From the NCBI GenBank assembly GCA_963691655.1, contig OY829326.1, forward strand, positions 75,509,235 through 75,573,234: 64,000 bases of DNA, given 5' to 3'. The translations under genes were made by a program, and so were the position numbers. This DNA comes from Toxonevra muliebris. Taxonomy: Eukaryota > Arthropoda > Insecta > Diptera > Pallopteridae. Below the pieces are notes generated by a model. That model saw nothing but the letters and a program-made list of their open reading frames with translations, searched no databases and was not told where the DNA came from. This document shows positions 40,502-49,691 of the stretch, in pieces. The first letter of the stretch is position 1; every line of letters begins with the position of its first letter.

Positions 40502-41569
40502 CTAGACTGCTTCGCCTCTTGTAGTTGGTATCAGCAATTCCTTATCAGGTGTTTGCTTCCGTCTGAATGTAACGTACGTATACAGTAAGCTAGCAAAGAC
40601 GCTAATGTTGATGCCGATACAGTTTAGCCACGAGAAAATGTAATCGCCACCGATGAACATGCCCAAATATGTAACGCATATATTTTTCAGGCATCCAACA
40701 ATGGTGGTGGTTAAAGCTGAGTTGTGTTGTGTACAGAGTATAGTGCTGTATGATAGTATGAAGCCCATAAAGCAACTGAGCAGAAATTGCACTATAAAGT
40801 ACGGATCAGACCAACCGTTGAAAGCCAACGTTTTTTGTAAATCTCCAGTCAAAAACGTTAAGGCCAATGCTGGCACGAACATATACAGCGAATTGTAGAA
40901 CATAAGTCCATATTTGCCAATTTCCGAGGTGTCCAATTTCTTCTTGACGAAAACACCATTCGAGGCCGTGAGCGCATTTGTGATCATCACGTAGGTATAC
41001 CCTTCCATATTGAAAGACAAATCATCCGATGCAGCCACCAATGCGCCGCCAATCATAGCGTAGACGCTAATTTGTACAGCAGTTGATGGACGCACGCCGA
41101 GAATTTTCAATTCCAACAGCATTGTCATTAGTATGGAGAAACGGCGCAGTGCTGCAAACATTGGCAAACTTAACGCTTGCGTGCCACCTAAACCGAACAT
41201 CATATTCCCTAGGAAAATGAGCGGCAGGGGGAAAATTTTCATGAATGTATTACGCGCTAACGGCGGGTATGTAACTAGTTTGATGCGTTTACCCAAACCC
41301 AGTACAACGATGCTCGCCGTCAACTGACCCAAGCTAAGGAACAGAAACGAGGGAAAATGATATGAGGTCAGCACGGTCTTATTGACGACTGTGATCATGA
41401 ACGATGACATCCCGTAGAAGACTGCACTTCCGACTTTCTTGAAATATAGTGAGGCATCTTCCACTTGACGTAACTCCTTCGAGCTAAGACTGGTTGTGCT
41501 GCCGCTGCTACTCGTGGCGGATAGATCAAGTGCTGTGTTTTCATTGCCGCTGCGTGTACCGCCTCCCAT
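40502..41569 (-). CDS. frc: UDP-sugar transporter, SLC35D family (fringe connection)
   Basis: A single-exon frame of 355 codons starts at the ATG at 41569 (MGGGTRSGNENTALDLSATS). Codons upstream in the same frame lack a better ATG. A Ser/Thr-rich cytosolic N terminus is followed by about ten hydrophobic segments: SAVFYGMSSFMITVVNKTVL begins the first, then FPSFLFLSLGQL, PLPLIFLGNMMFGLGGT, a central NGVFVKKKLD loop, and STILCTQHNSALTTTIVGCL with KNICVTYLGM near the end. This matches Drosophila Frc, a Golgi/ER antiporter carrying UDP-glucuronate, UDP-GlcNAc and related sugars, needed for heparan sulfate synthesis and Fringe modification of Notch. The C terminus (TTRGEAV) is cytosolic. An intronless coding region is notable but not suspicious, as the frame is intact. 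Confidence 0.93.
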   Translation of the reverse strand: MGGGTRSGNENTALDLSATSSSGSTTSLSSKELRQVEDASLYFKKVGSAVFYGMSSFMITVVNKTVLTSYHFPSFLFLSLGQLTASIVVLGLGKRIKLVTYPPLARNTFMKIFPLPLIFLGNMMFGLGGTQALSLPMFAALRRFSILMTMLLELKILGVRPSTAVQISVYAMIGGALVAASDDLSFNMEGYTYVMITNALTASNGVFVKKKLDTSEIGKYGLMFYNSLYMFVPALALTFLTGDLQKTLAFNGWSDPYFIVQFLLSCFMGFILSYSTILCTQHNSALTTTIVGCLKNICVTYLGMFIGGDYIFSWLNCIGINISVFASLLYTYVTFRRKQTPDKELLIPTTRGEAV

Positions 41570-44439
41570 TGTAAAGTGAAGTGCTTGTACAAATGCTTTC
41601 ACACAAATTGAGTTGTGTTCTCTTCGCCCCGTCGCGATCCGATAATGTTACTGAAGGAGAGGGGGAAGTGACGATAATCTTATTTTCTTATTCGTTGTTA
41701 CGAAATGGGACTTTATTTTTTATTATATTTTCACTTGATCATGTTATTTTGAGTTCCTCTTTTTTGCAATTAAAAGAAAATTAAAATTGCAGCATTTTGT
41801 TTAATTTTACCACTTTTTTCACTATACAATAAAAATCAACTTGAACCGACGCAGCATTAAATATTTCTTGCCATTTTGACAGTCGGTGGATGACTGAATT
41901 GAATGACAGCTCAGTCTTAGAGTCTTTTCAACTGTCATAGCTCGGCGAAGGTAAATGCAGTAAAAGTACTACTATAGGGAACTAAAATAATTTCCAATTG
42001 AAATACTAACTTCAAAAAATAGATTACCTTTGAATTTTGATGATTATTTTATTTTTTTGTGTATCTTGATTTTAGTAAATTGAAAATTATGTACACGAGA
42101 AAATTAATCGACTGTCAAGTTCAGCTGAGAACAAAATTCAAGTTGGCAACGCATACAATGTTGCCACTAAGCAAGCAACTCCAAATAGCACTCAGACACC
42201 TCTCGGCCGTCCACAGGTCTGTTCACGTGCAGAAAATATGCACAAATTCTTATAAGTTTTTATTAATAAAGTGTTCACGAACCCGAAAATCTTGCGAAAC
42301 AAAGCAAAAATGAGAGAGTAAAATTATGAAAGGAAAAAGTAGCTGGAGGTAAAATTTTTCCTTATAATAATTTTCAGCTATGGAAAAAATAAACGGTCAA
42401 AATAAAAAAAATGTCTAAAAATGCCCAAAAAGGCAAAAAAAAGTATGGTGTTTGGTTAAGTTCAGTAGCATTTATTTATTTTTTTTCAATTAAAATGAGC
42501 GGAAGAAAACATTATTCATTAGAGAACAACAATTGTGGGTGGTTCGATTTTATTAATTTTAATATATTGACAAAAACTTACAACCGCATATTTTTTCCTG
42601 CTTAAAATTAACTGTCAAAACATTTGATCAGCTGCAAATTTCTACTAATTTTTTGCCCCACGTGCATTTAGAAATGTTGAAACATATCTTCGGCGTTCAA
42701 ACAGAAATCACTAAGTCCAAATTAATTTTTTGAATTAGGTCCGCGTTAATAATCTTATATAATTTAAACTACGTAATAAATTCGACTTTTTATGATGCAG
42801 TTTAAAAGTATACGAATGTATATATCAATCTGTTGATTTCTTAAGTTTTTCCAGTGTTCATATCGCGACATGCATTGTATAAACTGATTATCTCACAAAT
42901 TTAAAAAATAAACCTAGTGATTTCTGCTTGAACACCAACGATATATGAAAATTCCAATGCTTTGATTTTAACCTTCAAATGTTCTAAAATTAATTTTAAA
43001 TATAAAATAAATCAATTTGAAATATACAAAAATATAGTTAGGTAATGTTGAACCTCTTTTAGATTAACCAATTCGTCGCCTGAGAATTGATTTGGCGTAT
43101 TTGGTTTCTGGTTAATGTACCTAATTTCGACAAGTTGTTTCAAATGAAACGTTTGTAAAATAAATATATATAAAATACTGACAATATTACTTATCGTGTA
43201 AGAGGAGGAGAATACCTCTTTCATCTCACACCCTCTTTCCAATACAATTTGAGAGTTTCAAGAGGCTACTCTCCACGTTTAAGAGCAGGCATACCAAAAT
43301 TCTACTGATTTTCAAGTGTAAATACAAGGGCTGGATTTAGAAGTATTGACGCCCTAAGCAGTTGTAGTTTTGGGTAGGGGAGAGAGGAGGTAAATCTGTG
43401 ATCACCAAGCTTTCAACCCCAGGCCAGCGTTTGGGCTTTTAAACCTGCACCAGGTTTGTGGAAGGGTTCGTCCTCAATTTTTTCGAAGAATTTTAGACTT
43501 CAAACCCCACTGTGTACTTACAGTGCAGATGGGTCTTCTTTACCATCCATGGTAGTTTATCATAAAAGGCGAATCCCTCGCGCTATTATTAATCAAATGG
43601 GTTTAAATATGTGGCAAATGATTTATTTATTAAAGTTAAATACTGTTATTTCTAGATGGTCACAAAAGCCACCTCAGTTTGCTGCTGCCATTGCTAAAAA
43701 CTAAAAAGTTGTTTTTGCTCGATAACGAACCCTAGTGAGCGGATTGTATTTAAATAGAAAAACTATAAATATCTGCTATTGTTGAAATTAAATAGGTTGA
43801 CGTAGGGAAGAAAATAATTTTTTGAGTCAATATTAACCAAAATAGCAAAAAACTTCAGAAATGCTATCACTGCATATTTGAAAGTTAAGGAGGCTGTACT
43901 AACTACTGGTGTTTAAACGAATAAACCATTAAAAAGGCAATTTGCACACCGATTATTTTGTCCAAGGTGTTTCACTATTAATATGTAACAATATATTTTT
44001 GTTCCTTATCTTTTATTTTAGGATTTTTAAAATATGTAGGCTTTCGTTAAAATGTATGGTCACATCTATTATTTTGTCCTGCAATGTGTTCTTAGTGTAG
44101 TATTATGCATTCGATTGAGATCCAAAATTCATCGATGCAAAGCATTAGTGTGCCTTACTATTTGTTTAGAGCACCTATGCTGTGGTGCCATATGAATATG
44201 GTTTTATTCTATCCACACTCTTCCCATAGTATTGGGTATCAACTACTAAACTTCAAGACGATATCGTGAAAACAGAAAATTTGAAGTAAATATTTGTTCG
44301 ACCTTCCCATTCGTATATAAGTATCATAAATTATAATCTATCTAAATTGCTCGAAATAAAAAATTCGTTTTATTTAGTTATTAAAAATTTATTTCATAAA
44401 GTACGTTGAAACAATTCTCCTGAAATGAAATCACGATTT
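41570..44439. other. Intergenic between frc and the snoRNA host gene
   Basis: The right flank of frc should hold its promoter and 5' UTR. Apart from the transposase-like fragment at 43.46-43.70 kb, no coding or RNA feature was recognised. Confidence 0.4.
43456..43704 (+). pseudogene. Possible pogo/Tigger-like DDE transposase fragment
   Basis: The frame contains CTYSADGSSLPSMVVYHKRR then IPRAIINQMG, resembling the A(S/D)GxxLPPMVVYKxKRIP stretch of DDE1 (CENP-B/pogo-type) transposases. Nothing matching the rest of the domain was found, so this is a short decayed piece and the assignment is tentative. Confidence 0.4.
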
Positions 44440-44562
44440 TAGTCACCTGAGCAAATAAATTTATTTATTCCTCGAGCCATATCTGTAAAACCAAATAAAG
44501 GGATTGCATATTAAAATTGGTTGAAATATTAAAGTGTTTTAATTAATTTTAATAGATATTTA

Positions 44563-44648
44563 AATCAGCAATTTATTTTAGCGTTGGTTTTGGAACAGTT
44601 TTCTTCATAGAATATTTCAAAGCGAGCTGGGTAAGTTGTCATCATTGA
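44563..44648 (-). ncRNA. Box C/D snoRNA, family A copy 1
   Basis: C box ATGATGA at 44645-44639 and D box CTGA at 44568-44565. The guide-like segment TTACCCAGCTCGCT ends at a degenerate D' (TTGA), followed by a C'-like TATGAAGA. The next exon starts 83 nt beyond the D box. The ends are estimated from the boxes. Confidence 0.8.
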
Positions 44649-44811
44649 AAAATATTAATTTGTGTATAAAAAGTTAATATTCACCTGTAAATATTGAAGT
44701 TTAATAATGAGCAAGCAGCAAAATTGTTGCCTTTAAGTCTGAAACTAGGAGGAAAATTCAATTAAAATTGGTACAGAAACGATTTTTATGCAGACAAATA
44801 TGATGGAAAAA

Positions 44812-44878
44812 AATCAGTAAGGATTTTGTGTCATTTAACAGTCAAATGATGGGGAATCCGAAAACAAATCATCATTTA
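44812..44878 (-). ncRNA. Box C/D snoRNA, family B copy 1
   Basis: C box ATGATGA at 44875-44869 and D box CTGA at 44817-44814. It contains TTTTCGGATTCCCC, complementary to the conserved 28S segment GGGGAATCCG. D box to next exon is 76 nt. Confidence 0.78.
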
Positions 44879-45061
44879 GAATGAAAATGTATATATGCAA
44901 TTTGAAGTTATAATTACCTTGAAAAAATTGTTAGCAACGTATCAACACACACCCAAAAGTATTTAAATTCATTTAAGTTTTATCTGAAGCTGCAATCAAA
45001 TAATAAAAAACTTATTTAAATTTTTAAAATAATGTTTTTACAATAAATAGTAAGGATTTAT

Positions 45062-45147
45062 AATCAGCAGTTGATTTTAGCGTTGGTTTTGGAACAGTTT
45101 TCTTCATAGAATATTTCAAAGCGAGCTGGGTAAGTTGTCATCATATA
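45062..45147 (-). ncRNA. Box C/D snoRNA, family A copy 2
   Basis: C box at 45144-45138 and D box at 45067-45064. The flanks TTTATA and TATAAA can pair as a terminal stem. Core sequence as in the other family A copies. D box to next exon is 75 nt. Confidence 0.82.
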
Positions 45148-45379
45148 AAAATACTTTAAATTAAAAAAAAAAAAAATTATAATTACCTAATATCAAACGA
45201 GGCAACTGAAATACTTCTTTGACGTTATACATAATTTTGGACTCGGATCGAAATTTTGACATCAAGCCATTTTTGGTTGAATGTCAACTAACTGAAACCA
45301 AGAAAGAAATAAATAAAGATTAATATTGAAAAATATATTTTAAGAAATCATAAGTGATTTTTTAAAACATATATTTTAT

Positions 45380-45464
45380 AATCAGCAGTTTATTTTAGCG
45401 TTGGTTTGGAACAGTTTTCTTCATAGAATATTTCAAAGCGAGCTGGGTAAGTTGTCATCATTGA
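45380..45464 (-). ncRNA. Box C/D snoRNA, family A copy 3
   Basis: C box at 45461-45455 and D box at 45385-45382. One T is lost in the run between C' and D (the complement of GGTTTGGA rather than GGTTTTGGA); the D'-side guide is unchanged. Confidence 0.8.
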
Positions 45465-45643
45465 AAAATTTATGTTTGCTAAATTATTTATAAAAAGCAT
45501 ATTTATATTTACCTTCAAATATTGTGTGTATCGAATTTGTAGCAACAAATTTATAGACAGCATTGCAAACTGAAAAATATTTTAATATTCAATCATAATT
45601 CGTTCATTATATGTTTTTATACAGAATTATAATTTCGTTAAGT

Positions 45644-45710
45644 AATCAGTATGGATTTTGTGTCATTTAACAGTCAAATGATGGGGAATCCGAAAAAAAA
45701 TCATCATTTA
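45644..45710 (-). ncRNA. Box C/D snoRNA, family B copy 2
   Basis: C box at 45707-45701 and D box at 45649-45646, D box to next exon 77 nt. Its 3' flank (AGTAATCAG on the plus strand) represents the empty site of the foldback insertion found at copy 3. Confidence 0.78.
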
Positions 45711-45856
45711 GAATGAAAATGTATAAATTTATTTTGAAGTTATAATTACCTTATTCAAGTATTCAAGTTTTAATTGAAGCTGCAATGAAACAAAGACAAA
45801 CTTATTTAGTTTTTTGAAATAATTTTTATATAATAAATAAAAAAGTAAAGATATAT

Positions 45857-45943
45857 AATCAGCAAATTTATTTTAGCGTTGGTTTTGGAACAGTTTTCTT
45901 CATAGAATATTTCAAAGCGAGCTGGGTAAGTTGTCATCATATA
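45857..45943 (-). ncRNA. Box C/D snoRNA, family A copy 4
   Basis: C box at 45940-45934 and D box at 45862-45859. TATA-type terminal stem as in copy 2. D box to next exon is 80 nt. Confidence 0.82.
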
Positions 45944-46171
45944 AAAATACTTTAAATTAAAAAAAAAAAAAATTAAAATTACCTAATATCGGTCGAAGTA
46001 ACTGGAATACTTCTTTGACGTTATACATAATTTTGGACTCGGATCCGATTTTTGAAATCAAGCCATTTTTGGTGTAAGTTCAACTTACTGAAACCAAGAA
46101 AGAAATAAATAAAAATTAATATTGGAAAAGCTATTGTTAGAAATCATGTGATTATTTAACATATATTTTAT

Positions 46172-46257
46172 AATCAGCAATTTATTTTAGCGTTGGTTTT
46201 GGAACAGTTTTCTTCATAGAATATTTCAAAGCGAGCTGGGTAAGTTGTCATCATTGA
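46172..46257 (-). ncRNA. Box C/D snoRNA, family A copy 5
   Basis: C box at 46254-46248 and D box at 46177-46174; flanks like copies 1 and 3. D box to next exon is 87 nt. Confidence 0.8.
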
Positions 46258-46433
46258 AAAATTAATGTTTGCTAAATTATTTATAAAAAGCGTTTATATT
46301 TACCTTTAATTATTGTGCATCGAATTTGTAGCAACAAATTTATAGACAGCATTGCAAACTGAAAAATATTTTAATATTCAATCATAATTTGTTCATAATA
46401 TGTTTTATACAGAATATCATTTTGTGTTAGTAA

Positions 46434-47203
46434 CACTGGAATACAGTGAAAATATAACATGAACCAAAGTATGTTTTCTAAGCTAATTCGAGGTCGCGGA
46501 ACACGAAAATAATATTCATTTTATTTTTCTATGGGTAAGTTTTCGAGATATGACAAAATAACGGTTTTTCAGGTTACAGTTTCACTTACAGGCTAATATC
46601 TCATTACCTATAGCTTCTATCGATCTGAGTTATATGTTATAGAAAATATAATTAAATTACGCGTTTATTAATGAATTTTGAGAAAAATATCGAGTTTTCG
46701 AGAATATTTTGTTTTTACTCAATCCTTGATTACTTTGTCATTTTTGATCCGATTGCTATCGTTTTATGCTTAAAATTTTTGTAATGAAATGGTCTATCGA
46801 TTAAAATAATAATAAAACTTTAGATTTCGTGATTACTTTTTGTGAGAAAGAAAACTTAGCCCACAACTTGTGTGAAAATTTCTAAAAAATCACACAAAAA
46901 TTGAACTTTCAACATCTGTATCTCAGTCATTTATAATATCCGATTTTAACAAACTTAGCAGCATAAGACGCGTAATATAATTATAATTCTTATGATATAA
47001 CTGGGATCGGTCGATGCTATAGGTATATAGATATTAGCCTGTAAATAAAACTGTAACCTGAAAAACCGTTATTATGTCATCTCGAAAACTTACCCAAAGA
47101 AAAAAAAATGAATATGATTTTCGTGTTCAGCGTCCTCAAATTAGTTTAGAAAACATACTTTGGTTCATGTTATATTTTTAAAGTGAAATTTTGTATTCCA
47201 GTG
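46434..47203. mobile_element. 770-bp foldback element inside the snoRNA host gene
   Basis: Perfect 12-bp tips CACTGGAATACA / TGTATTCCAGTG extend into roughly 180-200 bp of imperfect inverted repeat on each side, sharing ATAACATGAACCAAAGTATG and GGTAAGTTTTCGAGAT. TAA flanks both ends (46431-46433 and 47204-47206), a 3-bp target duplication of the PIF/Harbinger kind, or TA with a chance A for Tc1/mariner. No coding capacity was seen. The uninterrupted site survives in the paralogous unit near 45643-45649. Confidence 0.8.
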
Positions 47204-47204
47204 T

Positions 47205-47270
47205 AATCAGTATGGATTTGTGTCATTTAACAGTCAAATGATGGGGAATCCGAAAAAAAATCATCATTTG
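47205..47270 (-). ncRNA. Box C/D snoRNA, family B copy 3, abutting an insertion
   Basis: C box at 47267-47261 and D box at 47210-47207; core sequence equals copy 2 apart from minor changes. The foldback element starts only 3 nt beyond the D box, so the next exon is 849 nt away instead of about 76. The snoRNA body is intact but its processing may be altered. Confidence 0.75.
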
Positions 47271-47441
47271 GAATGAAAATGTATAAATTTATTTTGAACT
47301 TATAATTACCTTAAATAAACTGTTATGAACTAACACTCCAAAGTATTTATGTGTATTCAAGCTGCAAAGAAACAAAGACAAACTTATTTAGATTTTAGAA
47401 ATATTGTTTTTATAATAAATAAAAAAGTAAAGAAAAAGTAT

Positions 47442-47528
47442 AATCAGCAAATTTATTTTAGCGTTGGTTTTGGAACAGTTTTCTTCATAGAATATTTCAA
47501 AGCGAGCTGGGTAAGTTGTCATCATATA
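47442..47528 (-). ncRNA. Box C/D snoRNA, family A copy 6
   Basis: C box at 47525-47519 and D box at 47447-47444. D box to next exon is 83 nt. Confidence 0.82.
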
Positions 47529-47748
47529 AAAATAATACTTTAAATTATAACAAAAAAAAATTTATAATTACCTAATATCGATCCACACAATTGACATTCT
47601 TCTTTGACCAAATTTTGGACCAAGGTCCATTTTTTGTCAAATCATTTTTGGTTGAATAAAAAATCACTGAAACAAGGAAAGAAATAAATATTAATATTAG
47701 AAAAAATATTGCTAGATATCATGAGTGATAATTTAAAATATATTTTAT

Positions 47749-47834
47749 AATCAGCAGTTTATTTTAGCGTTGGTTTTGGAACAGTTTTCTTCATAGAATT
47801 TTTCAAAGCGAGCTGGGTAAGTTGTCATCATATA
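47749..47834 (-). ncRNA. Box C/D snoRNA, family A copy 7
   Basis: C box at 47831-47825 and D box at 47754-47751. One base differs in the segment between D' and C'. D box to next exon is 85 nt. Confidence 0.8.
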
Positions 47835-48071
47835 AAATCATTTTAAATACTAACAGCAACAAAACAAGTTAATATATAATTACCTAATATCGAACGAAGA
47901 AGTTGAACTCCGCAGGAAACAATTTTTTTTTTTTTTATATAAATTCCATCATGACATATCAAATATTTGATATTCATACAAAAAAACTGCACTGAAAGCA
48001 AAAAAGAAATAAATATTAAAACTCTGGAATTGAACAAGTCTTTATAAATGATTGCAATTTAAAAACAAATT

Positions 48072-48156
48072 TATCAGCAGTATATTTTAGCGTTGGTTTT
48101 GGAACAGTTCTCTTCATGGTTTATCAAAGCGAGCTGGGTAGGTTTGTCATCATTAA
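48072..48156 (-). ncRNA. Box C/D snoRNA, family A copy 8 (most divergent)
   Basis: C box at 48153-48147 and D box at 48077-48074. The spacer between guide and C' has changed (ATAAACCATGAAGA-like), and the 5' guide flank has an extra base, but CAGCTCGCTTTGA is intact. D box to next exon is 83 nt. Confidence 0.75.
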
Positions 48157-48197
48157 ATTTTGTTTTTAAAAACCATTTATATAAAAAGTATAGTTAT

Positions 48198-48304
48198 GTA
48201 TAGGAAGGAGTGGCCATCGAGAGACACACTTGGCCTGAACGGCCCATTGTGATACCACATAGTTGGACCTACAGTTTAACGCCGATTCCGAACGGCGGTA
48301 AATA
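48198..48304. repeat. GC-rich insert in a host-gene intron
   Basis: About 105 bp of balanced base composition (including GTTGGACCTACAG and CGATTCCGAACGGC) interrupts otherwise very AT-rich intron DNA. It resembles the end of a dispersed insect retroelement as I recall such sequences, but no element boundary or target duplication is visible. Confidence 0.4.
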
Positions 48305-48444
48305 TATATGGGAAACTTACCATTTATATTTGCTTGTATCAACTGCATGCATGACGAAAAATTGGCCCAAAACTATTAAAATAAAAGAGAAGTATTTTTA
48401 GTTTGAATAGTGAAAGTTTAAACAAATCATTTGTTACAAAATTA

Positions 48445-48517
48445 AATCAGTTCTACTATCTAGTTTGAAAAGCTCACATTTTATATTCAAGTTTCAAAAC
48501 AAAAATTTCATCACATT
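48445..48517 (-). ncRNA. Box C/D snoRNA, family C (single copy)
   Basis: C box GTGATGA at 48514-48508 (exact RUGAUGA consensus) and D box CTGA at 48450-48447. Two bases upstream of the D box is CTAGATAGTAG, complementary to CTACTATCTAG, a 28S segment I recall as preceding GCGAAACCACAG. D box to next exon is 75 nt. Confidence 0.8.
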
Positions 48518-48680
48518 TTCAAAATGATTTTAGAAATAATCAAAGCTGTATAAACTTACCTTTACATATTTTAAATGCAAAACACAATTTCAGCACATCA
48601 TTTGGAACTGTAAAAGAAAGAATTGGTTAATTTTACTATTTATTTTGCAAATTAATTTAAAATATGTTTTAATTATTATT

Positions 48681-48748
48681 CAATCAGATATTGTTTACAT
48701 CAAAGTTTTTCAAGAGTAGCAAATAATTTATATATTAAGCATCATGAT
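48681..48748 (-). ncRNA. Box C/D snoRNA, family D copy 1
   Basis: C-like box ATGATGC at 48745-48739, D box CTGA at 48687-48684, C'-like TTGATGT, and a guide TTATTTGCTACT before a degenerate D' (TTGA). The guide is complementary to AGTAGCAAATA of 28S rRNA. D box to next exon is 77 nt. The imperfect C box could mean reduced function. Confidence 0.7.
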
Positions 48749-49063
48749 TTCTCTAGTCAAAAGGAATAACACATCATTCAATTTTATTAAAACATAACAA
48801 AATATTAATTAAAACACTATAGGCAAAATAAAACCGAACAAAATTAAGAATATTTAATATGCTATTATTACTTTTGACAATACATTTTTAACAAAACTTT
48901 ATTGATTTTTTTTTTTAATAATTACCTGTTAGAACACTTTTGTACGACAAATGCATTGCAAATTCTTTTATGTAGTAAATAAAGATGTCTGAAATTAAGG
49001 AAAATAAAAGTTTTTTATTACATTGGACAAAGAACATTAAAGAATTTATATGATTTTAATAAT

Positions 49064-49132
49064 AAATCAGATATAATCTTCATCAAAACTTTTCAAGAGT
49101 AGCAAATAATATAAATATGTAAACATCATGTA
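49064..49132 (-). ncRNA. Box C/D snoRNA, family D copy 2
   Basis: C-like box ATGATGT at 49129-49123, D box CTGA at 49070-49067, internal C' TTGATGA exact. The guide TTATTTGCTACT is identical to copy 1 while the rest has diverged, indicating selection on the guide. D box to next exon is 79 nt. Confidence 0.75.
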
Positions 49133-49305
49133 AAACAGGTAATAAATAAATAATATACTTGTGATTTGACTTACCATTTAAAATTTCTGCTTCAACTATT
49201 TTACTTTCCTTCTTTCTCTTCCTTTGATGTCATCTACAAACAAAGAAAATAACAAATATTTTAGATGTGCAATAAATATTTCAGTGCAATTTTAATTGTT
49301 AGTTT

Positions 49306-49371
49306 AAATCAGTAAAAAATTGACATCAATTTGTATTATTAATCAGCGACGAAAAATAGAAACATCATTTT
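49306..49371 (-). ncRNA. Box C/D snoRNA, family E (single copy)
   Basis: C box ATGATGT (49368-49362), D' CTGA (49346-49343), C' TTGATGT (49329-49323) and D CTGA (49312-49309): a complete C/D'/C'/D order. The guide TATTTTTCGTCG directly before D' matches, as complement, the conserved 18S segment GACGAAAAATA. D box to next exon is 76 nt. Confidence 0.8.
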
Positions 49372-49691
49372 ACTGACTTAAAATATTTAATGAATACAAA
49401 GTATAAAATTACCTTATTTAGAGCAGCTTTCCTAGAGCTTCTAAAGAATGAACTAAAACTGAAATGAATTGAAAAGAAAAAAAAAGAAGAAACCACATCC
49501 CTTCCTGCAAATTGCAGTACCTAGACTCATAACTCTCAATCGAAAAAAAAACACTAATTATGTTTTTAAGGCAAAACTCCTTAACGGAGTTTAGCTTCAT
49601 TCTTTTTTCACACATTCAACTACTACATTTCACATGAATGTATTAACTTAATTTATCAAAATGTTTATGTAGAGACGAAACCTCTAATTTT

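Larger units (their letters stand above)
44440..49521 (-). ncRNA. Multi-exon snoRNA host gene (Uhg-type) with 15 intronic box C/D snoRNAs
   Basis: On the minus strand short exons alternate with introns, each of which contains one box C/D snoRNA. Exons with acceptor and GTAAGT/GTAATT-like donor: 49458-49413, 49233-49175, 48988-48926, 48607-48560, 48372-48321, 47991-47884, 47666-47572, 47361-47310, 46358-46304, 46087-45983, 45779-45750, 45569-45513, 45291-45187, 44989-44918, 44738-44685, and a last exon from 44482 with AATAAA at 44469-44464. A weak donor at 49520 suggests a first exon ending at 49521. D boxes lie 75-91 nt from the next exon (except where an insertion intervenes), the usual spacing for intronic C/D snoRNAs. 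Exons have no shared reading frame, as expected of a non-coding host. The gene begins within about 200 bp of the RpS3A stop on the same strand, so a shared transcript is possible. The 5' end is not fixed. Confidence 0.8.

Noticed and set aside
41570..41602. Eleven-codon upstream extension of frc
   Set aside because: The apparent first codon there is GTG, not ATG. The first real ATG in frame is at 41569.
44571..48145. The repeated 75-bp unit read on the plus strand as a cassette of duplicated exons (TTTTAG before, GTAAGT after each copy)
   Set aside because: The plus-strand splice signals fall inside the snoRNA (the GTAAGT is the complement of the ACTTAC next to the C box). The minus strand has C and D boxes in the correct order, plus independent exons with good splice sites and constant D-box spacing, which the plus-strand reading does not explain.
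44640..48156. Short minus-strand peptide ORFs starting MMTTYPARFEIFYEENC within the repeats
   Set aside because: The ATGATG is the snoRNA C box and the stop overlaps the D box region. The frame is conserved only because the RNA sequence is.
44500..48160. CRISPR-like array (evenly repeated near-identical units)
   Set aside because: Repeats are about 80 bp with spacers of 200-1200 bp in an intron-bearing animal genome; the host-gene model accounts for them.
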